Part shown: in pieces, positions 44,116 through 52,814 of the stretch | Numbering within the stretch: position 1 is the first letter of the stretch | Layout of the letters: each line of letters begins with the position of its first letter | Origin: Brachybacterium sp. FME24 | Lineage (GTDB): Bacteria; Actinomycetota; Actinomycetes; Actinomycetales; Dermabacteraceae | DNA length: 64,000 nt | Direction of reading: 5' to 3' | NCBI RefSeq assembly: GCF_014897705.1 | Contig: NZ_JABUXV010000003.1 | Span: forward strand, 62,001-126,000 | Program-made: the position numbers and the translations under genes | Notes under the pieces: model-generated | What the model was told of the DNA's origin: nothing | The model's database searches: none | Seen by the model: only the letters and a program-made list of their open reading frames with translations

Positions 44116-45749
44116 TTGCTGAGCGGAGCGAGGCGGAACTTGAACGACGAGTCCAGGGTGACGTCCTGCACCTCGGCCGTGGAGACGGCGATCTGAGCGC
44201 CCTGGAGCAACGGCAGCGTCGAGATCTCGTCGGCGACGATGTCCTGGATCTCCACGAACAGCGCCTCGCGCTCGGCGGCGTCCTGGGTGCCGCGCTGCTT
44301 CGCGATCAGTTCATCCACCTCGGGGTTCGAGTAGTGGTTGACCAGGAAGTTCTCCGTCTGGAAGAACGGCGACAGGAAGTTGTCGGCGTCCGAGTAGTCC
44401 GGGAACCACCCCAGCTGGTACGCGGGGTAGACGTCGGTGGTGCGGTCCGTGGAGTACTGCACCCACTCGGTGGACTGCAGGTCGACGACGAACAGCTCAC
44501 CCTCCTCGAGCTGCGACTTCACCGCGGCGTACTCGTCTCCCGAGGAGTTGCCGTAGTGGTCGGGGTTGTACTGGAGGCTCAGCTGCACCGGGATCTCGAC
44601 GCCCGCCTCCTCGAGCCGCTTCTTCGCCTTGGCGGCGTCGGGCCCGCCCTTGCCGTCGCCGTACAGGTCCTGGAACTGGGTGCCGTTGCCGGGCAGGCCC
44701 TCCGGAATGAACGAGTAGAGCGGCGTGTAGGTGTCCTTGTAGACGGAGGTCGCGATCGCCTGGCGATCGATGAGATCGGCCGCGGCCTGACGCACGGCCT
44801 TCGCCTTGGCCGGGTCGGCATCCTCGGTCTTCTCGCCGTACGGCATGGTGTGGAAGTTGAACACGATGTAGCGGATCTCGCCGCCGGGCCCCTCGTGCAC
44901 GGTGACGGCGTCGTCTCCGGAGAGATCCTCGATGTCGGTGGCGGACAGCGAGCGCCACACGCAGTCGATATTGCCCTCCTGGATGTCCAGCTTCATGTTG
45001 TTCTGGTCCGCGTAGTAGGACATCGAGACGTTCGCCGTGGCGGGGGTGCCGAACAGGCCCTTGTAGTTCTCGAAGGCCTGGTAGGAGACCAGTTCGTTGA
45101 GTTTCCAGCTAGTGATCTGGTAGGGGCCGCAGAACGCGTTGCCGGAGACGATCTCGTCATCGGGCAGCACGGCGTCCGCCGGGAACACGTCGGCGTCCAC
45201 GATCGGACCGGCCGGGCTGCACAGCACGTACGGGAAGGTCTGGTCGTTGGCCTCCTTGAGGTGGAACTCGACGGTGAGATCGTCGACGATCTCGACCGAC
45301 TCGAGGTTCGCCAGCAGGCTCGAGGGTCCGTTGGGGTCGGCGATCGTGAGCTGTCGATCGAAGGTGTGCTTGACGTCCTCGCTGGTGAGCTCGTTGCCGT
45401 TGGCGAAGGTCAGGCCCTCCTGGAGGGTCACCGTGTACACGCTCTCGCTCGTGAACTCGGCCGACTCGGCGAGGTCGGGCTCGGGCTTGCCGTCCGTCGA
45501 GCCGATGCTCGTGTTCATGAGATAGCCGAAGACCTGGGTCCACACCGTCGAGGACCCATTGTCGTAGGCGGCGGCCGGGTCGAGCGCGGTGACCTTGTCC
45601 GTCGTGCCGACGGTCAGGGCGTTCTCACCGCCACCATCGCTGCCCCCACCGTCATCAGTGGTCTGCGCGCAGGCGGTGAGCAGAACAGGGACCCCGGCCA
45701 GGGACAGCAGGACCGTCCGTCGCTTGGGGGTGAATGCGGCCTCGAACAT
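44112..45749 (-). CDS. peptide-binding lipoprotein (SBP family 5)
   Basis: 545 residues. The N-terminus KRRTVLLSLAGVPVLLTAC carries a twin-arginine-like motif and a lipobox (LTAC), so it is exported and lipid-anchored. The family 5 solute-binding fold is shown by TDKVTALDPAAAYDNGSSTV, EGLTFANGNELTSEDVKHTFDR and GPYQITSWKLNE. It heads a four-gene importer operon: binding protein, DppB, DppC, fused ATPase. GGAGGAATCC precedes the ATG. The substrate could be peptides or a sugar-like compound. Confidence 0.92.
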   Translation of the reverse strand: MFEAAFTPKRRTVLLSLAGVPVLLTACAQTTDDGGGSDGGGENALTVGTTDKVTALDPAAAYDNGSSTVWTQVFGYLMNTSIGSTDGKPEPDLAESAEFTSESVYTVTLQEGLTFANGNELTSEDVKHTFDRQLTIADPNGPSSLLANLESVEIVDDLTVEFHLKEANDQTFPYVLCSPAGPIVDADVFPADAVLPDDEIVSGNAFCGPYQITSWKLNELVSYQAFENYKGLFGTPATANVSMSYYADQNNMKLDIQEGNIDCVWRSLSATDIEDLSGDDAVTVHEGPGGEIRYIVFNFHTMPYGEKTEDADPAKAKAVRQAAADLIDRQAIATSVYKDTYTPLYSFIPEGLPGNGTQFQDLYGDGKGGPDAAKAKKRLEEAGVEIPVQLSLQYNPDHYGNSSGDEYAAVKSQLEEGELFVVDLQSTEWVQYSTDRTTDVYPAYQLGWFPDYSDADNFLSPFFQTENFLVNHYSNPEVDELIAKQRGTQDAAEREALFVEIQDIVADEISTLPLLQGAQIAVSTAEVQDVTLDSSFKFRLAPLSK

Positions 45750-46036
45750 GGATTCCTCCAGAAGATGAAACGGTCCGCGGGATCACGGCTCTGTGATGCA
45801 CCAGGACGCCTCGTTGTGACGCGACGCACTGATGGTGCGCCATGCAACGTAACAGCGTCACGCGCCGGGCCCCGGTTCCTGGGAGCATTTTGAGGACCTG
45901 TAATGGAAACGTGACTCAGGTCGACGGGTGGTTCGGCGGGGCATCGGGGCCCTCAGCGCCCCGTGGGCACGCCATACTGCTCGCAGCGGCCCGCCCGCCT
46001 CACGCGGACTGCCCCGACCGGTCGAAGGAGATCCTC

Positions 46037-46987
46037 ATGCACGACGAAAAGTCCCCGCTGCTGGCCGACGGCGCACAGCTCGAGAAGGTCGCCACCGGCG
46101 CCACCTGGGCCGAGGGCCCGGTCTGGGTGCCCCAACGCCGCGCCCTGCGCTTCAGCGACATCCACACCAATCGGATCCTGGAGTACTCGGAGCAGACCGG
46201 CGAGCTCACAGTGTTCAGCGACGCCGCCGAGTACACCAACGGCCGCACCTTGGATCTGAACGGGCACGTCGTGGAGTGCTCCCACGGCCGTCGCGCCGTG
46301 CAGCGCGACACCGCCGTCGGCCCCGGGGACACCCCCGCCCCGCGGACCCTCGTGGACCGCTTCGGCGCGCATCGCCTGAACTCCCCCAACGACGTGGTCG
46401 TCGCCTCCGACGGCGCGATCTGGTTCACCGACCCCGCCTACGGCATCAAGCGCGACATCGAAGGCCATGCCGGCGAGGAGGAGTACGGGGATCGATACGT
46501 GTTCCGTCTCGACGAGGCCACCGGCGTCCTCACCCCCGTGGTGATCGATGTGGAGGCACCCAACGGCCTCGCCTTCTCCCCCGACGAGACGCTGCTCTAC
46601 GTCGCGGATTCCTCGCGGTCCCCGGCGGACCCCGACACCACCAGCACGGCCCGCCCGCGCGGTCGCGCGATCCACGTGTACGACGTCGTCGAGGGACGCC
46701 ACGCGAAGAACGGCCGGCCCTTGGTCGAGGTCTCCCCCGGCCTGCCCGACGGGATCAGGGTGGATGTCGAGGGCCGCATCTGGAGCTCGAGCCTGTCCGG
46801 TGTGCAGGTCTTCTCTCCTGAAGGCGAGCGCCTGCTGGATCTCCCTGTCCCGGAGAAGACCGCGAATCTCTGCTTCGGCGGGGACGACGGCCGCACCCTG
46901 TACATCGTGGCCACTTCGAGCGTGTACCGGATCGCCACCATCACGCGAGATGCGAGCGCGACGGCGCCGGTAGCCCCGGCCCCATGA
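46037..46987 (+). CDS. SMP-30/gluconolactonase-family lactonase
   Basis: 316 residues forming a six-bladed beta-propeller. The metal and active-site segments are WAEGPVWVP, NSPNDVVVASDGAIWFTDPAYG, APNGLAFSPDETLLYVADSS and GLPDGIRVDVEGRIW, all in family order. It opens aldonolactones in sugar oxidation routes. AAGGAG gives the ATG a strong ribosome binding site. It is divergent from the peptide transporter, whose substrate it might metabolise if that is sugar-derived. Confidence 0.87.
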   Translation: MHDEKSPLLADGAQLEKVATGATWAEGPVWVPQRRALRFSDIHTNRILEYSEQTGELTVFSDAAEYTNGRTLDLNGHVVECSHGRRAVQRDTAVGPGDTPAPRTLVDRFGAHRLNSPNDVVVASDGAIWFTDPAYGIKRDIEGHAGEEEYGDRYVFRLDEATGVLTPVVIDVEAPNGLAFSPDETLLYVADSSRSPADPDTTSTARPRGRAIHVYDVVEGRHAKNGRPLVEVSPGLPDGIRVDVEGRIWSSSLSGVQVFSPEGERLLDLPVPEKTANLCFGGDDGRTLYIVATSSVYRIATITRDASATAPVAPAP

Positions 46988-47417
46988 TCGAGGTAAGGGC
47001 GAGTCCGAGCAGGTTATTCGCCCTGAAGCTCATCGGATTGAGCGCCCTGACGGCCGTCTTCCTCGGCGTCGGGACGCTGCTCGTCGTCCTCGGGTTCCTG
47101 GACGAGTGGCTCCGGGGTGCCTTCGCCGCCGGGCCGGCCGGGCTGGGCGCCGTCGCCGCACTGTCGTCGGGATGCAGCTGGCACTTCTCCCGGCGCAAGG
47201 AATGGGCGCTGAACCGGTACGGCTTCCACAAGGTCGTCGACTACCGGTTCTCCACCCGTGACGTGAACGTGCCGCTGGATCACGTGATGAAGATGGCCGG
47301 CTGGGGCAGACCCTGGATGCGGAGTCCAAGGGTGCGCTGGTGATGGGCATCCTCGGGCTGTCCGCGATCCCCCTGGTGCCGCTTGCCTTCCTCATCAAGT
47401 GGCTGGTGGAGCGGTGA
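46984..47417 (+). pseudogene. small membrane protein with a G-run frameshift
   Basis: The ATG overlaps the lactonase stop (ATGA). The frame reads a helix (LIGLSALTAVFLGVGTLLVV), a second (FAAGPAGLGAVAALSSG) and HVMKMAGWG, then turns Arg-rich and stops at 47343. The next frame continues QTLDAESKGALVMGILGL and a third helix SAIPLVPLAFLIKWLVER to a stop at 47415-47417. One extra G in the four-G run at 47303-47306 joins them into 144 residues. Either the gene has lost a base or the sequence has an error. No family recognised. Confidence 0.65.
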
Positions 47418-47434
47418 ACGACACCGCGTGACGG

Positions 47435-48184
47435 TCAGTTGAACCCCTCGATGCGCGGCATAGACGCTTCATCCAGCAGGGTCCCGCAGCCGAGAGTCGA
47501 ACTCGGAAGGCAGCCGATGTTGGTGCGCGAGAGTCCGACCTCGCGGCGGATCTTCACGTGGCCATGTCCCGACGGCGGCTCAGTGTCCGGGACCGTCTGC
47601 TGCGTGATCGACTCGTCCAGGAAGAGCGGCCCAGGAAAGGCCTCGCCCGTCTCGATCTGCTCCACACCCGGGGCAAACACGTAGGCTGTGCCGTTGCTGC
47701 CGGCCTCGGCGACCAACCCGCGCGGATCCCCGCCCGGCTCCATCGGCGGAAGCGCCCTCCAGGGAGCGCCGTCGCCTGCGGTGGCCTCATCCCCTGTGGT
47801 GGCCTCGGTCCCCTCGAGCACCATGATCATCTCGGCGATCTCGCCGTGCGGATCCGACCAGTCCACCGCATAAGTGGTCAGCACTCCGAGGTCGCAGTAC
47901 TGCGCCGTCGGCACCGGGCCTCCCCGCGCGATGCCGTCGCAGCTGATGTACCAGATCTCCCCGATAGGCTCCCCCAGCACCGGCTCCAGAGCGGCCTGGC
48001 GTGCCGCGGCTTCCTCACCGAACGGCCCGGACCACCGCGCGTACCCGTCCTCCGCCTCGACCCGGGCACGGTTCGCCGGGTGCGCGACCCCGCCGCGCAC
48101 GAACAGCACGACGCCTATCACCACCACCAGCGCGATCACCACGATGACGGCGATCAGCGGCTTGCTCCCGGTCTTCGTCGCCAT
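47435..48184 (-). CDS. tandem membrane-anchored protein, copy 1
   Basis: 249 residues: short basic N-terminus, one membrane helix (about 11-30, IAVIVVIALVVVIGVVLFV), then an outside domain with four cysteines (ISCDG, QYCDL, IGCLP, LGCGT). It shares with copy 2 the segment TTYA-DWSDP and the C-terminal signature SR-(T/S)-(N/D)-IGC-P...C...L-E...MP-x-I-(E/D)-GF-(N/S). I do not recognise the family. Its ATG shares one base with the stop of copy 2 (TGATG), so the two are coupled. Confidence 0.75.
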   Translation of the reverse strand: MATKTGSKPLIAVIVVIALVVVIGVVLFVRGGVAHPANRARVEAEDGYARWSGPFGEEAAARQAALEPVLGEPIGEIWYISCDGIARGGPVPTAQYCDLGVLTTYAVDWSDPHGEIAEMIMVLEGTEATTGDEATAGDGAPWRALPPMEPGGDPRGLVAEAGSNGTAYVFAPGVEQIETGEAFPGPLFLDESITQQTVPDTEPPSGHGHVKIRREVGLSRTNIGCLPSSTLGCGTLLDEASMPRIEGFN

Positions 48185-48945
48185 CAGGAGAACCCGTCGA
48201 TCTGCGGCATGGCCGGTTCCTCCAGCGGAGACCCGCAGCGACCGTCCTCCAGCGGTTCGCAGCCGATGTCGCTGCGGGAGATGTCGGTCCTGACGCGCAC
48301 TTCCGCGGTGCCCGATCCGCGCGGAGGCTCCTGCGCGGCGACCGATTGCTTCGTGAGGACCCCGTCCGGGAAGAGACCGGCCACAGGGGTATGGCCGACC
48401 TCGGATGCGAACCCCGGTTCCCGCACGTAGGCATACCCGTCGTCGCTCTCCGCGACCATGCCGTGCGGGTCCTCGCCCTTCGGCGTGGACAGAAGCGTCC
48501 ATGAACCGTCGTCGGTGCTCTCGAGCGCAGCGACCATCTCGTCGACCGATGCCGTCGGGTCCGACCAGTCCATCGCGTACGTCGTGACCTCGGTCAGCGA
48601 GCAGAGCTGCTCGGCGGGGCCGCCGTCCTTGCCCGGGATGCCTGAGCACTCGATGTACCAGGTCCGGTCGATCGACGCCCCGAGCACCGTCTCAAGCGCC
48701 GTCTGCCGGTCTGCAGCGCGCTCCTCGAAAGGCTTGGCGTGCTCCTCGTACCCGGCCTCGGCTTCGGTCCGGGCCCGTTCGGCGATCGCACGGGCCTCCG
48801 CCTCCGGCGCCGTCGCGGTCCCGGTCGGCGTGGGCCCGTCTCGCTGGATCAGTACCGCCACGACGACCACGAGTGCGATCACGACCAGCACGGCGACCCC
48901 TGAGGCTCCCGCGATCACCCACGTCCTGCGTGTCTTCTCCCCCAT
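48184..48945 (-). CDS. tandem membrane-anchored protein, copy 2
   Basis: 253 residues: MGEKTRRTW start, one membrane helix (about 11-32, VIAGASGVAVLVVIALVVVV), a Thr/Pro/Ala linker and coil, then the four-cysteine exterior domain (IECSG, QLCSL, IGCEP, GRCGS) and the C-terminal signature SRSDIGCEP...MPQIDGFS. It matches copies 1 and 3 throughout. The two cysteine pairs suggest two disulfides outside the cell. No family name can be given. Confidence 0.75.
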   Translation of the reverse strand: MGEKTRRTWVIAGASGVAVLVVIALVVVVAVLIQRDGPTPTGTATAPEAEARAIAERARTEAEAGYEEHAKPFEERAADRQTALETVLGASIDRTWYIECSGIPGKDGGPAEQLCSLTEVTTYAMDWSDPTASVDEMVAALESTDDGSWTLLSTPKGEDPHGMVAESDDGYAYVREPGFASEVGHTPVAGLFPDGVLTKQSVAAQEPPRGSGTAEVRVRTDISRSDIGCEPLEDGRCGSPLEEPAMPQIDGFS

Positions 48946-49035
48946 GACAACTCCCCCTCGTCCTGCTCGTTTCTTTCCCGCCCCAGCCGCGTGCGCGGTT
49001 CCCCCTGAGACAAGACGCCATATATCCACATCTGG

Positions 49036-49624
49036 TCAGCTGAACCCCTCGATCTGCGGCATCGCCGCCTCACGCATCAGGGTCTCGCATCCCCGCACCG
49101 GCACCGGAATGCACCCGACATTCGTCCTGGAGACCTTCACGGTGCGCTTGACCTCCACGGTCCATGACTGTTCCGGGGTCTCGGCGAGCTCCATCGTGCT
49201 CTTCTCCAGCGAACTGCCGGGGAACACGTCCGGCTCGCCGACTTCCCTCATCAGAGCAGGACCTCTCCCCGGCTCGTGCACGACCACGGACCCGCGCTTC
49301 CCAGCCGTCGCGACCATGGCCCCAAGAGGCCCGCCGAATTCGTCCGCGCGAGGACTCCACTTCTCGCCCGGCCCCGTGACGGTTGCCGTCCCCTTGAGCA
49401 CAGCGATCAAGTCGTCGATACCGGCGGTAGGGTCCGGCCATGCTGCCGCGTACGTCGTGAGCACCGAGAGATAGCACTCCTGATGGACCTGCCCGGGCCC
49501 GGTCCGCCGGATGTGCGACCCCGCCGCGCACGAAGATCGTCACCATCCCGGCGATCACCAGCGCAGCCACGAGCACGGCTGCCGCCGCGATCAGCGGCCA
49601 CCTGCGATGTGTCTTCTCCCCCAT
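49036..49624 (-). pseudogene. tandem membrane-anchored protein, copy 3, decayed
   Basis: The start MGEKTHRRWPLIAAAAVLVA closely matches copy 2, and the membrane helix and FVRGGVAHPADRAR match copy 1. There the frame breaks. Text equivalent to copy 1 resumes in another frame as QECYLSVLTTYAAAW and runs to the shared C-terminal signature SRTNVGCIP...MPQIEGFS. About 70 codons between the two parts, including the first conserved Cys, are missing. So a deletion with frame change at a GC-rich stretch (about 49495-49515) has broken the gene. Confidence 0.7.
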
Positions 49625-49735
49625 GATGCCCCCCCCTGATCCGTCATCTGCGGTCACCCCAGCCGCTCCCGCGGTTCCCCCTGGGGTATTTGCAGATGCT
49701 AACTCATCATCGGCTGCCTCGACAGCCCGGGGCCA

Positions 49736-50695
49736 CTACCCCTCGTTCCACCAGCGCAGCACCCGCAGCGCCTCGAAGGTGAGCCACGTCGAGGGCTCCC
49801 CCTCCGGGACGTCGATCTCGAACCACACCTGGCCGGGCAGCACCTTCTGCTGGAGCCAGGTGCCGTCGTCCTGCTGGGCGTCGCGCACCATCTGGGCCGC
49901 TTCCTCCATCCGCGGATCCCGCTGGCCGGCGAGGCGGAAGTGATCGAGCGCGCGCAGAGCCGAGTAGATGTGGCGCGGCGGGTAGAGGAAGTGGTCGACC
50001 CATGGGCCGACGATCTCCCCGGTGCTCAGGCGCCGCGTGAGTTGCCGCTTCAGCAGGTACTCCTCGCCGGAAGCCCGCGCGGCGCGGGTGGCCTCGGTGC
50101 CGCCCGTGACCTGTTCGTGGATCAGCAGGGCACGCAGAGCGTTCAGCGTGGAGTGGAAGCTGGAGCGGACCGAGCCGTTCCCCCACTCGCAGTTCCACCC
50201 GCCGTCGGGAAGCCGATGCTCGACGAACCAGGTGGCCAGGGACTCGACATCGGCCCCCAGCCAGAGCCCGTTGGCGAGGGTCATCGCGTTGATGCAGCAG
50301 TCGACCTCGCCGCCCCAGTACGGGAGGGTCTCGTCGTACTCCCAGTGGGAGTTCTTCGCGAGCAGGGCGGCGGTGTCGCGCTCTATGAGCGGCGCGGGGT
50401 CCATGCCCCACTCGCGAAGGGTCGTCAGCGTCCAGGTGGTCGCGGTCCAGGGCTGGCCAGGGAGGCCCTGGTTCGCGGGGTCCTCGAAGAACCCCTTCGG
50501 GAAGAAGGCCCCTCCGGCCCATTGCCCGTCCGGGTCCTGCTTCTCCAGCAGGGCGGCCCCGAAGCCCTCCTGGGGGATGCGGGCGCGGGTCGCCTCCCAC
50601 TGCTGCGGCGGAGCGTCCAGCAGATCCCGCTCGACCTGCCACCGCAGGGCGGGGTCGGTGTCCAGGAGCCAGGCGATGACATCGGTGGGTGACAT
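49736..50695 (-). CDS. prenyltransferase/squalene-cyclase repeat protein
   Basis: 319 residues that form an alpha/alpha barrel of repeated helices with short Gly/Trp turns: DPDGQWAGGAFFP, WTATTWTLTTLREWG, LPDGGWNCEWGNGSVRSSFHSTL, QQDDGTWLQQ. The QW-like repeats resemble terpene cyclase domains but the DxDD acid motif of cyclases is absent and the length is half. Many such proteins are annotated as hypothetical with a cyclase-like fold. The function is unknown; the fold call is sound. Confidence 0.72.
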   Translation of the reverse strand: MSPTDVIAWLLDTDPALRWQVERDLLDAPPQQWEATRARIPQEGFGAALLEKQDPDGQWAGGAFFPKGFFEDPANQGLPGQPWTATTWTLTTLREWGMDPAPLIERDTAALLAKNSHWEYDETLPYWGGEVDCCINAMTLANGLWLGADVESLATWFVEHRLPDGGWNCEWGNGSVRSSFHSTLNALRALLIHEQVTGGTEATRAARASGEEYLLKRQLTRRLSTGEIVGPWVDHFLYPPRHIYSALRALDHFRLAGQRDPRMEEAAQMVRDAQQDDGTWLQQKVLPGQVWFEIDVPEGEPSTWLTFEALRVLRWWNEG

Positions 50696-50848
50696 GGGGA
50701 GATCCTGCCTCACCTGGTGGCTCGTGGCCAGGCCGCGCTCCCACTCCAGGTGCCCTCGGGCGGACTCTCGGGCAGCACGGAGGTTCGTGCCGCATCCTCG
50801 GACCGCGCCCTGATTCCTCCGGGCGCGACGACGATCGGAAGGACCGTG

Positions 50849-51658
50849 GTGAGCACGTTGAACCGCATGTTCGGCCTCGCGAAGAAGGCGCTCGAGACGA
50901 AGACGACCGGTTCGACCGGCTCCGGTGGCCCCGCAGCGGGCCAGGGCTCCGACTGGCGCTCCATGGTCCGTAGCGCCGCAGACGCCATCACCGGCGAGGG
51001 CGGCGGCCAGAGGCCGCAGTCCGACCCGTCGGCCGCGCCGCCAGCCTCTCCACCGGCCCCCGGCGCGGACCTCTCCGACACCGACCGCCGCGCGATCGCC
51101 CGCTACGACTACCTCGTACGCACTGCGGAGCCGGACCAGCTTGAGCAGGTCCACCGTGAGGCGTTCGAGCGGCTCACACCGCACCAGCGCGCCCAGCTGA
51201 CCGCGACGATGCGCTCCGAGCTGCCCGAGTCCGAGCGTCCCCGCACGGACGCTCCCCAGGACCTGGCCCGCTCCGCCACGCGCCTCGGCGCCCTCGATCC
51301 GCGCAAGCTCACCCGACTGCTCTCCCGCTCCGGCGGCTCGGGCGGCGGATCGGGTCGCGGGCTCGCGATCGGTGCGGCCGGCGGGCTCCTCGGCGTCGTC
51401 GCCGGTGGCGCGATCGCCACGGCCGTAGGTGGCTCCCTCCTGCAGGACGCGATCGGTTCGGGGATCGACGTGGACAGCCTCACCGAAGGGCTCGAGATGG
51501 ATCTCGGAGGCGTGACGGAAGGCATCGAAGGTTTCGGGGGCGATCTGTCCGGCGCCGCCGACGGTCTCGGAGGCAGTGTCTCCGACGCCGGTGACCGGGT
51601 CTCCGGCTTCGGCGAGGGCCTCTCGAACGTGAACCTCGGGGACCTTTTCGGACGCTGA
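50849..51658 (+). CDS. Gly-rich protein with a membrane segment, unknown
   Basis: About 269 residues. An N-terminal basic segment (MFGLAKKALETK), a Pro/Ala-rich linker, a helical domain (DRRAIARYDYLVRTAEPDQLEQV, RLTPHQRAQLTATMRSELP), then a Gly-rich hydrophobic segment (GRGLAIGAAGGLLGVVAGGAIATAVGGSLLQDAIG) and a Gly/Ser/Asp tail ending in LGDLFGR. I choose GTG 50849 with GGAAGGA upstream; ATG 50867 is an alternative. The family is not recognised. Confidence 0.65.
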   Translation: MSTLNRMFGLAKKALETKTTGSTGSGGPAAGQGSDWRSMVRSAADAITGEGGGQRPQSDPSAAPPASPPAPGADLSDTDRRAIARYDYLVRTAEPDQLEQVHREAFERLTPHQRAQLTATMRSELPESERPRTDAPQDLARSATRLGALDPRKLTRLLSRSGGSGGGSGRGLAIGAAGGLLGVVAGGAIATAVGGSLLQDAIGSGIDVDSLTEGLEMDLGGVTEGIEGFGGDLSGAADGLGGSVSDAGDRVSGFGEGLSNVNLGDLFGR

Positions 51659-51669
51659 TCCGCGCCTGA

Positions 51670-52044
51670 TCAGAGGGGGTAGGGCCCGAACCTCGACCAG
51701 GCGATGAATACCGAGCCGATCGCGAGCAGGATCGAGGGCAGCGCGGCCTTGAAGCCGTCGCCGCGACGGACGTGCACGAGCGCCGCGAACACCATCGTGA
51801 TCGCGAGGCCGGCTGCGGCGAGGGCCACCAGGACCGTGGCGACGCCCGTCAGCGCCGGCAGGATCAGCCCGATCGCCCCGAAGATCTCGAGCACCCCGAT
51901 CCCGAGGATCACGCTGTGCGGAAAGTCCTCGGCGTAGGGGGTGCGGTCGATCTGCTGTTCGCGCGGGGTGATCAGCTTCGCGACGCCCGAGCCGATGAAG
52001 ACGGCAGCGAGCAGGAAGGCCAGGATCCACAGGAACATGTTCAT
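51670..52044 (-). CDS. DoxX-family membrane protein
   Basis: 124 residues with four membrane helices (FLWILAFLLAAVFIGSGVAKL, SVILGIGVLEIFGAIGLILPAL, VALAAAGLAITMVFAALVHV, ALPSILLAIGSVFIAW). The pattern GSGVAKL after helix 1 and EIFGAIGLIL in helix 2 are typical of DoxX. It ends 12 bases from the convergent gene above. It is separate from the siroheme operon upstream of it. Confidence 0.82.
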   Translation of the reverse strand: MNMFLWILAFLLAAVFIGSGVAKLITPREQQIDRTPYAEDFPHSVILGIGVLEIFGAIGLILPALTGVATVLVALAAAGLAITMVFAALVHVRRGDGFKAALPSILLAIGSVFIAWSRFGPYPL

Positions 52045-52097
52045 GTCGGCGTCTCCTTCGTCGGGTTCTCAAGTATCCCTCTCCCGGATGGTTCCTG

Positions 52098-52814
52098 TCA
52101 CACGCTCACCAGCGCGGCCTCCCGGTACCTCTCGGCGATCAGCGAGACCACGGCGGGATCCGTCCCCAGAGGAGCTGAGACCGCATCCGCGCCGGCACGC
52201 TGCACGAGGGTCGCGAAATGACCCGGGGCGAGGACGTAGCTCGCAGCGATCACCCGCCGTGCCCCGGTGGCCCGGGCCGCCGCGACCGCCTCCGGGAGGC
52301 GAGGAGAGGCACCGGCCCCGTAACCCACGGAGATCGGCGCGGGGATCTCCTCCTGCAGCAGGGCGCGCAGGCGCTCCACGGCGAGGGCGGCCTCCGGATC
52401 GGTGGACCCTGCCGCGGCGAGGACCACATGGTCACCGGGCAGGAACCCGGCAGTCCCGCCCGGGAGCTCGTGCAGTCGGTTCAGCAGTGCCCGGACCAGC
52501 AATGGATGCGGGCCCAGCGCAGCAGCAGCGATGAGCTGCGGATACCGGGCGCAGGCGCCACCGATGTCCACCTTCGTGTGATGTCCCGTGGACAGCAGCA
52601 GCGGGACCACCACGGCAGGGCCGTCGGGCGCGACCCGGGCGACCACGTCGGTCACCTCGGGCTCCTCGACATCCACGAAGGTCTGCACGATGCGGGTCTC
52701 CGGCAGCTCTTGGGAGAGCAGGTCCAGGAGCGCGGAGACGGTGGCACGCCCCTCGGCGGACCGGGTCCCGTGCGAGCAGGCGATCAGGGTGGGCGTCGTG
52801 GGGGGCGTGCTCAT
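52098..52814 (-). CDS. sirohydrochlorin chelatase (CbiX-type)
   Basis: 238 residues that insert Fe2+ into sirohydrochlorin for siroheme. Family landmarks are ACSHGTRSAEGRATV with its active-site His near residue 15, STGHHTKVDIGG with the second His near 78, and ASYVLAPGHFATLV. It has two similar halves in one chain, the usual arrangement in actinobacteria. Its start overlaps the stop of the HemD-like gene by 4 bases. It is the last gene of the nitrite operon. Confidence 0.87.
   Translation of the reverse strand: MSTPPTTPTLIACSHGTRSAEGRATVSALLDLLSQELPETRIVQTFVDVEEPEVTDVVARVAPDGPAVVVPLLLSTGHHTKVDIGGACARYPQLIAAAALGPHPLLVRALLNRLHELPGGTAGFLPGDHVVLAAAGSTDPEAALAVERLRALLQEEIPAPISVGYGAGASPRLPEAVAAARATGARRVIAASYVLAPGHFATLVQRAGADAVSAPLGTDPAVVSLIAERYREAALVSV

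Noticed and set aside
49736..50695. Squalene-hopene cyclase
   Set aside because: QW-like repeats are present, but the DxDD catalytic motif is missing and the protein is half the usual length.
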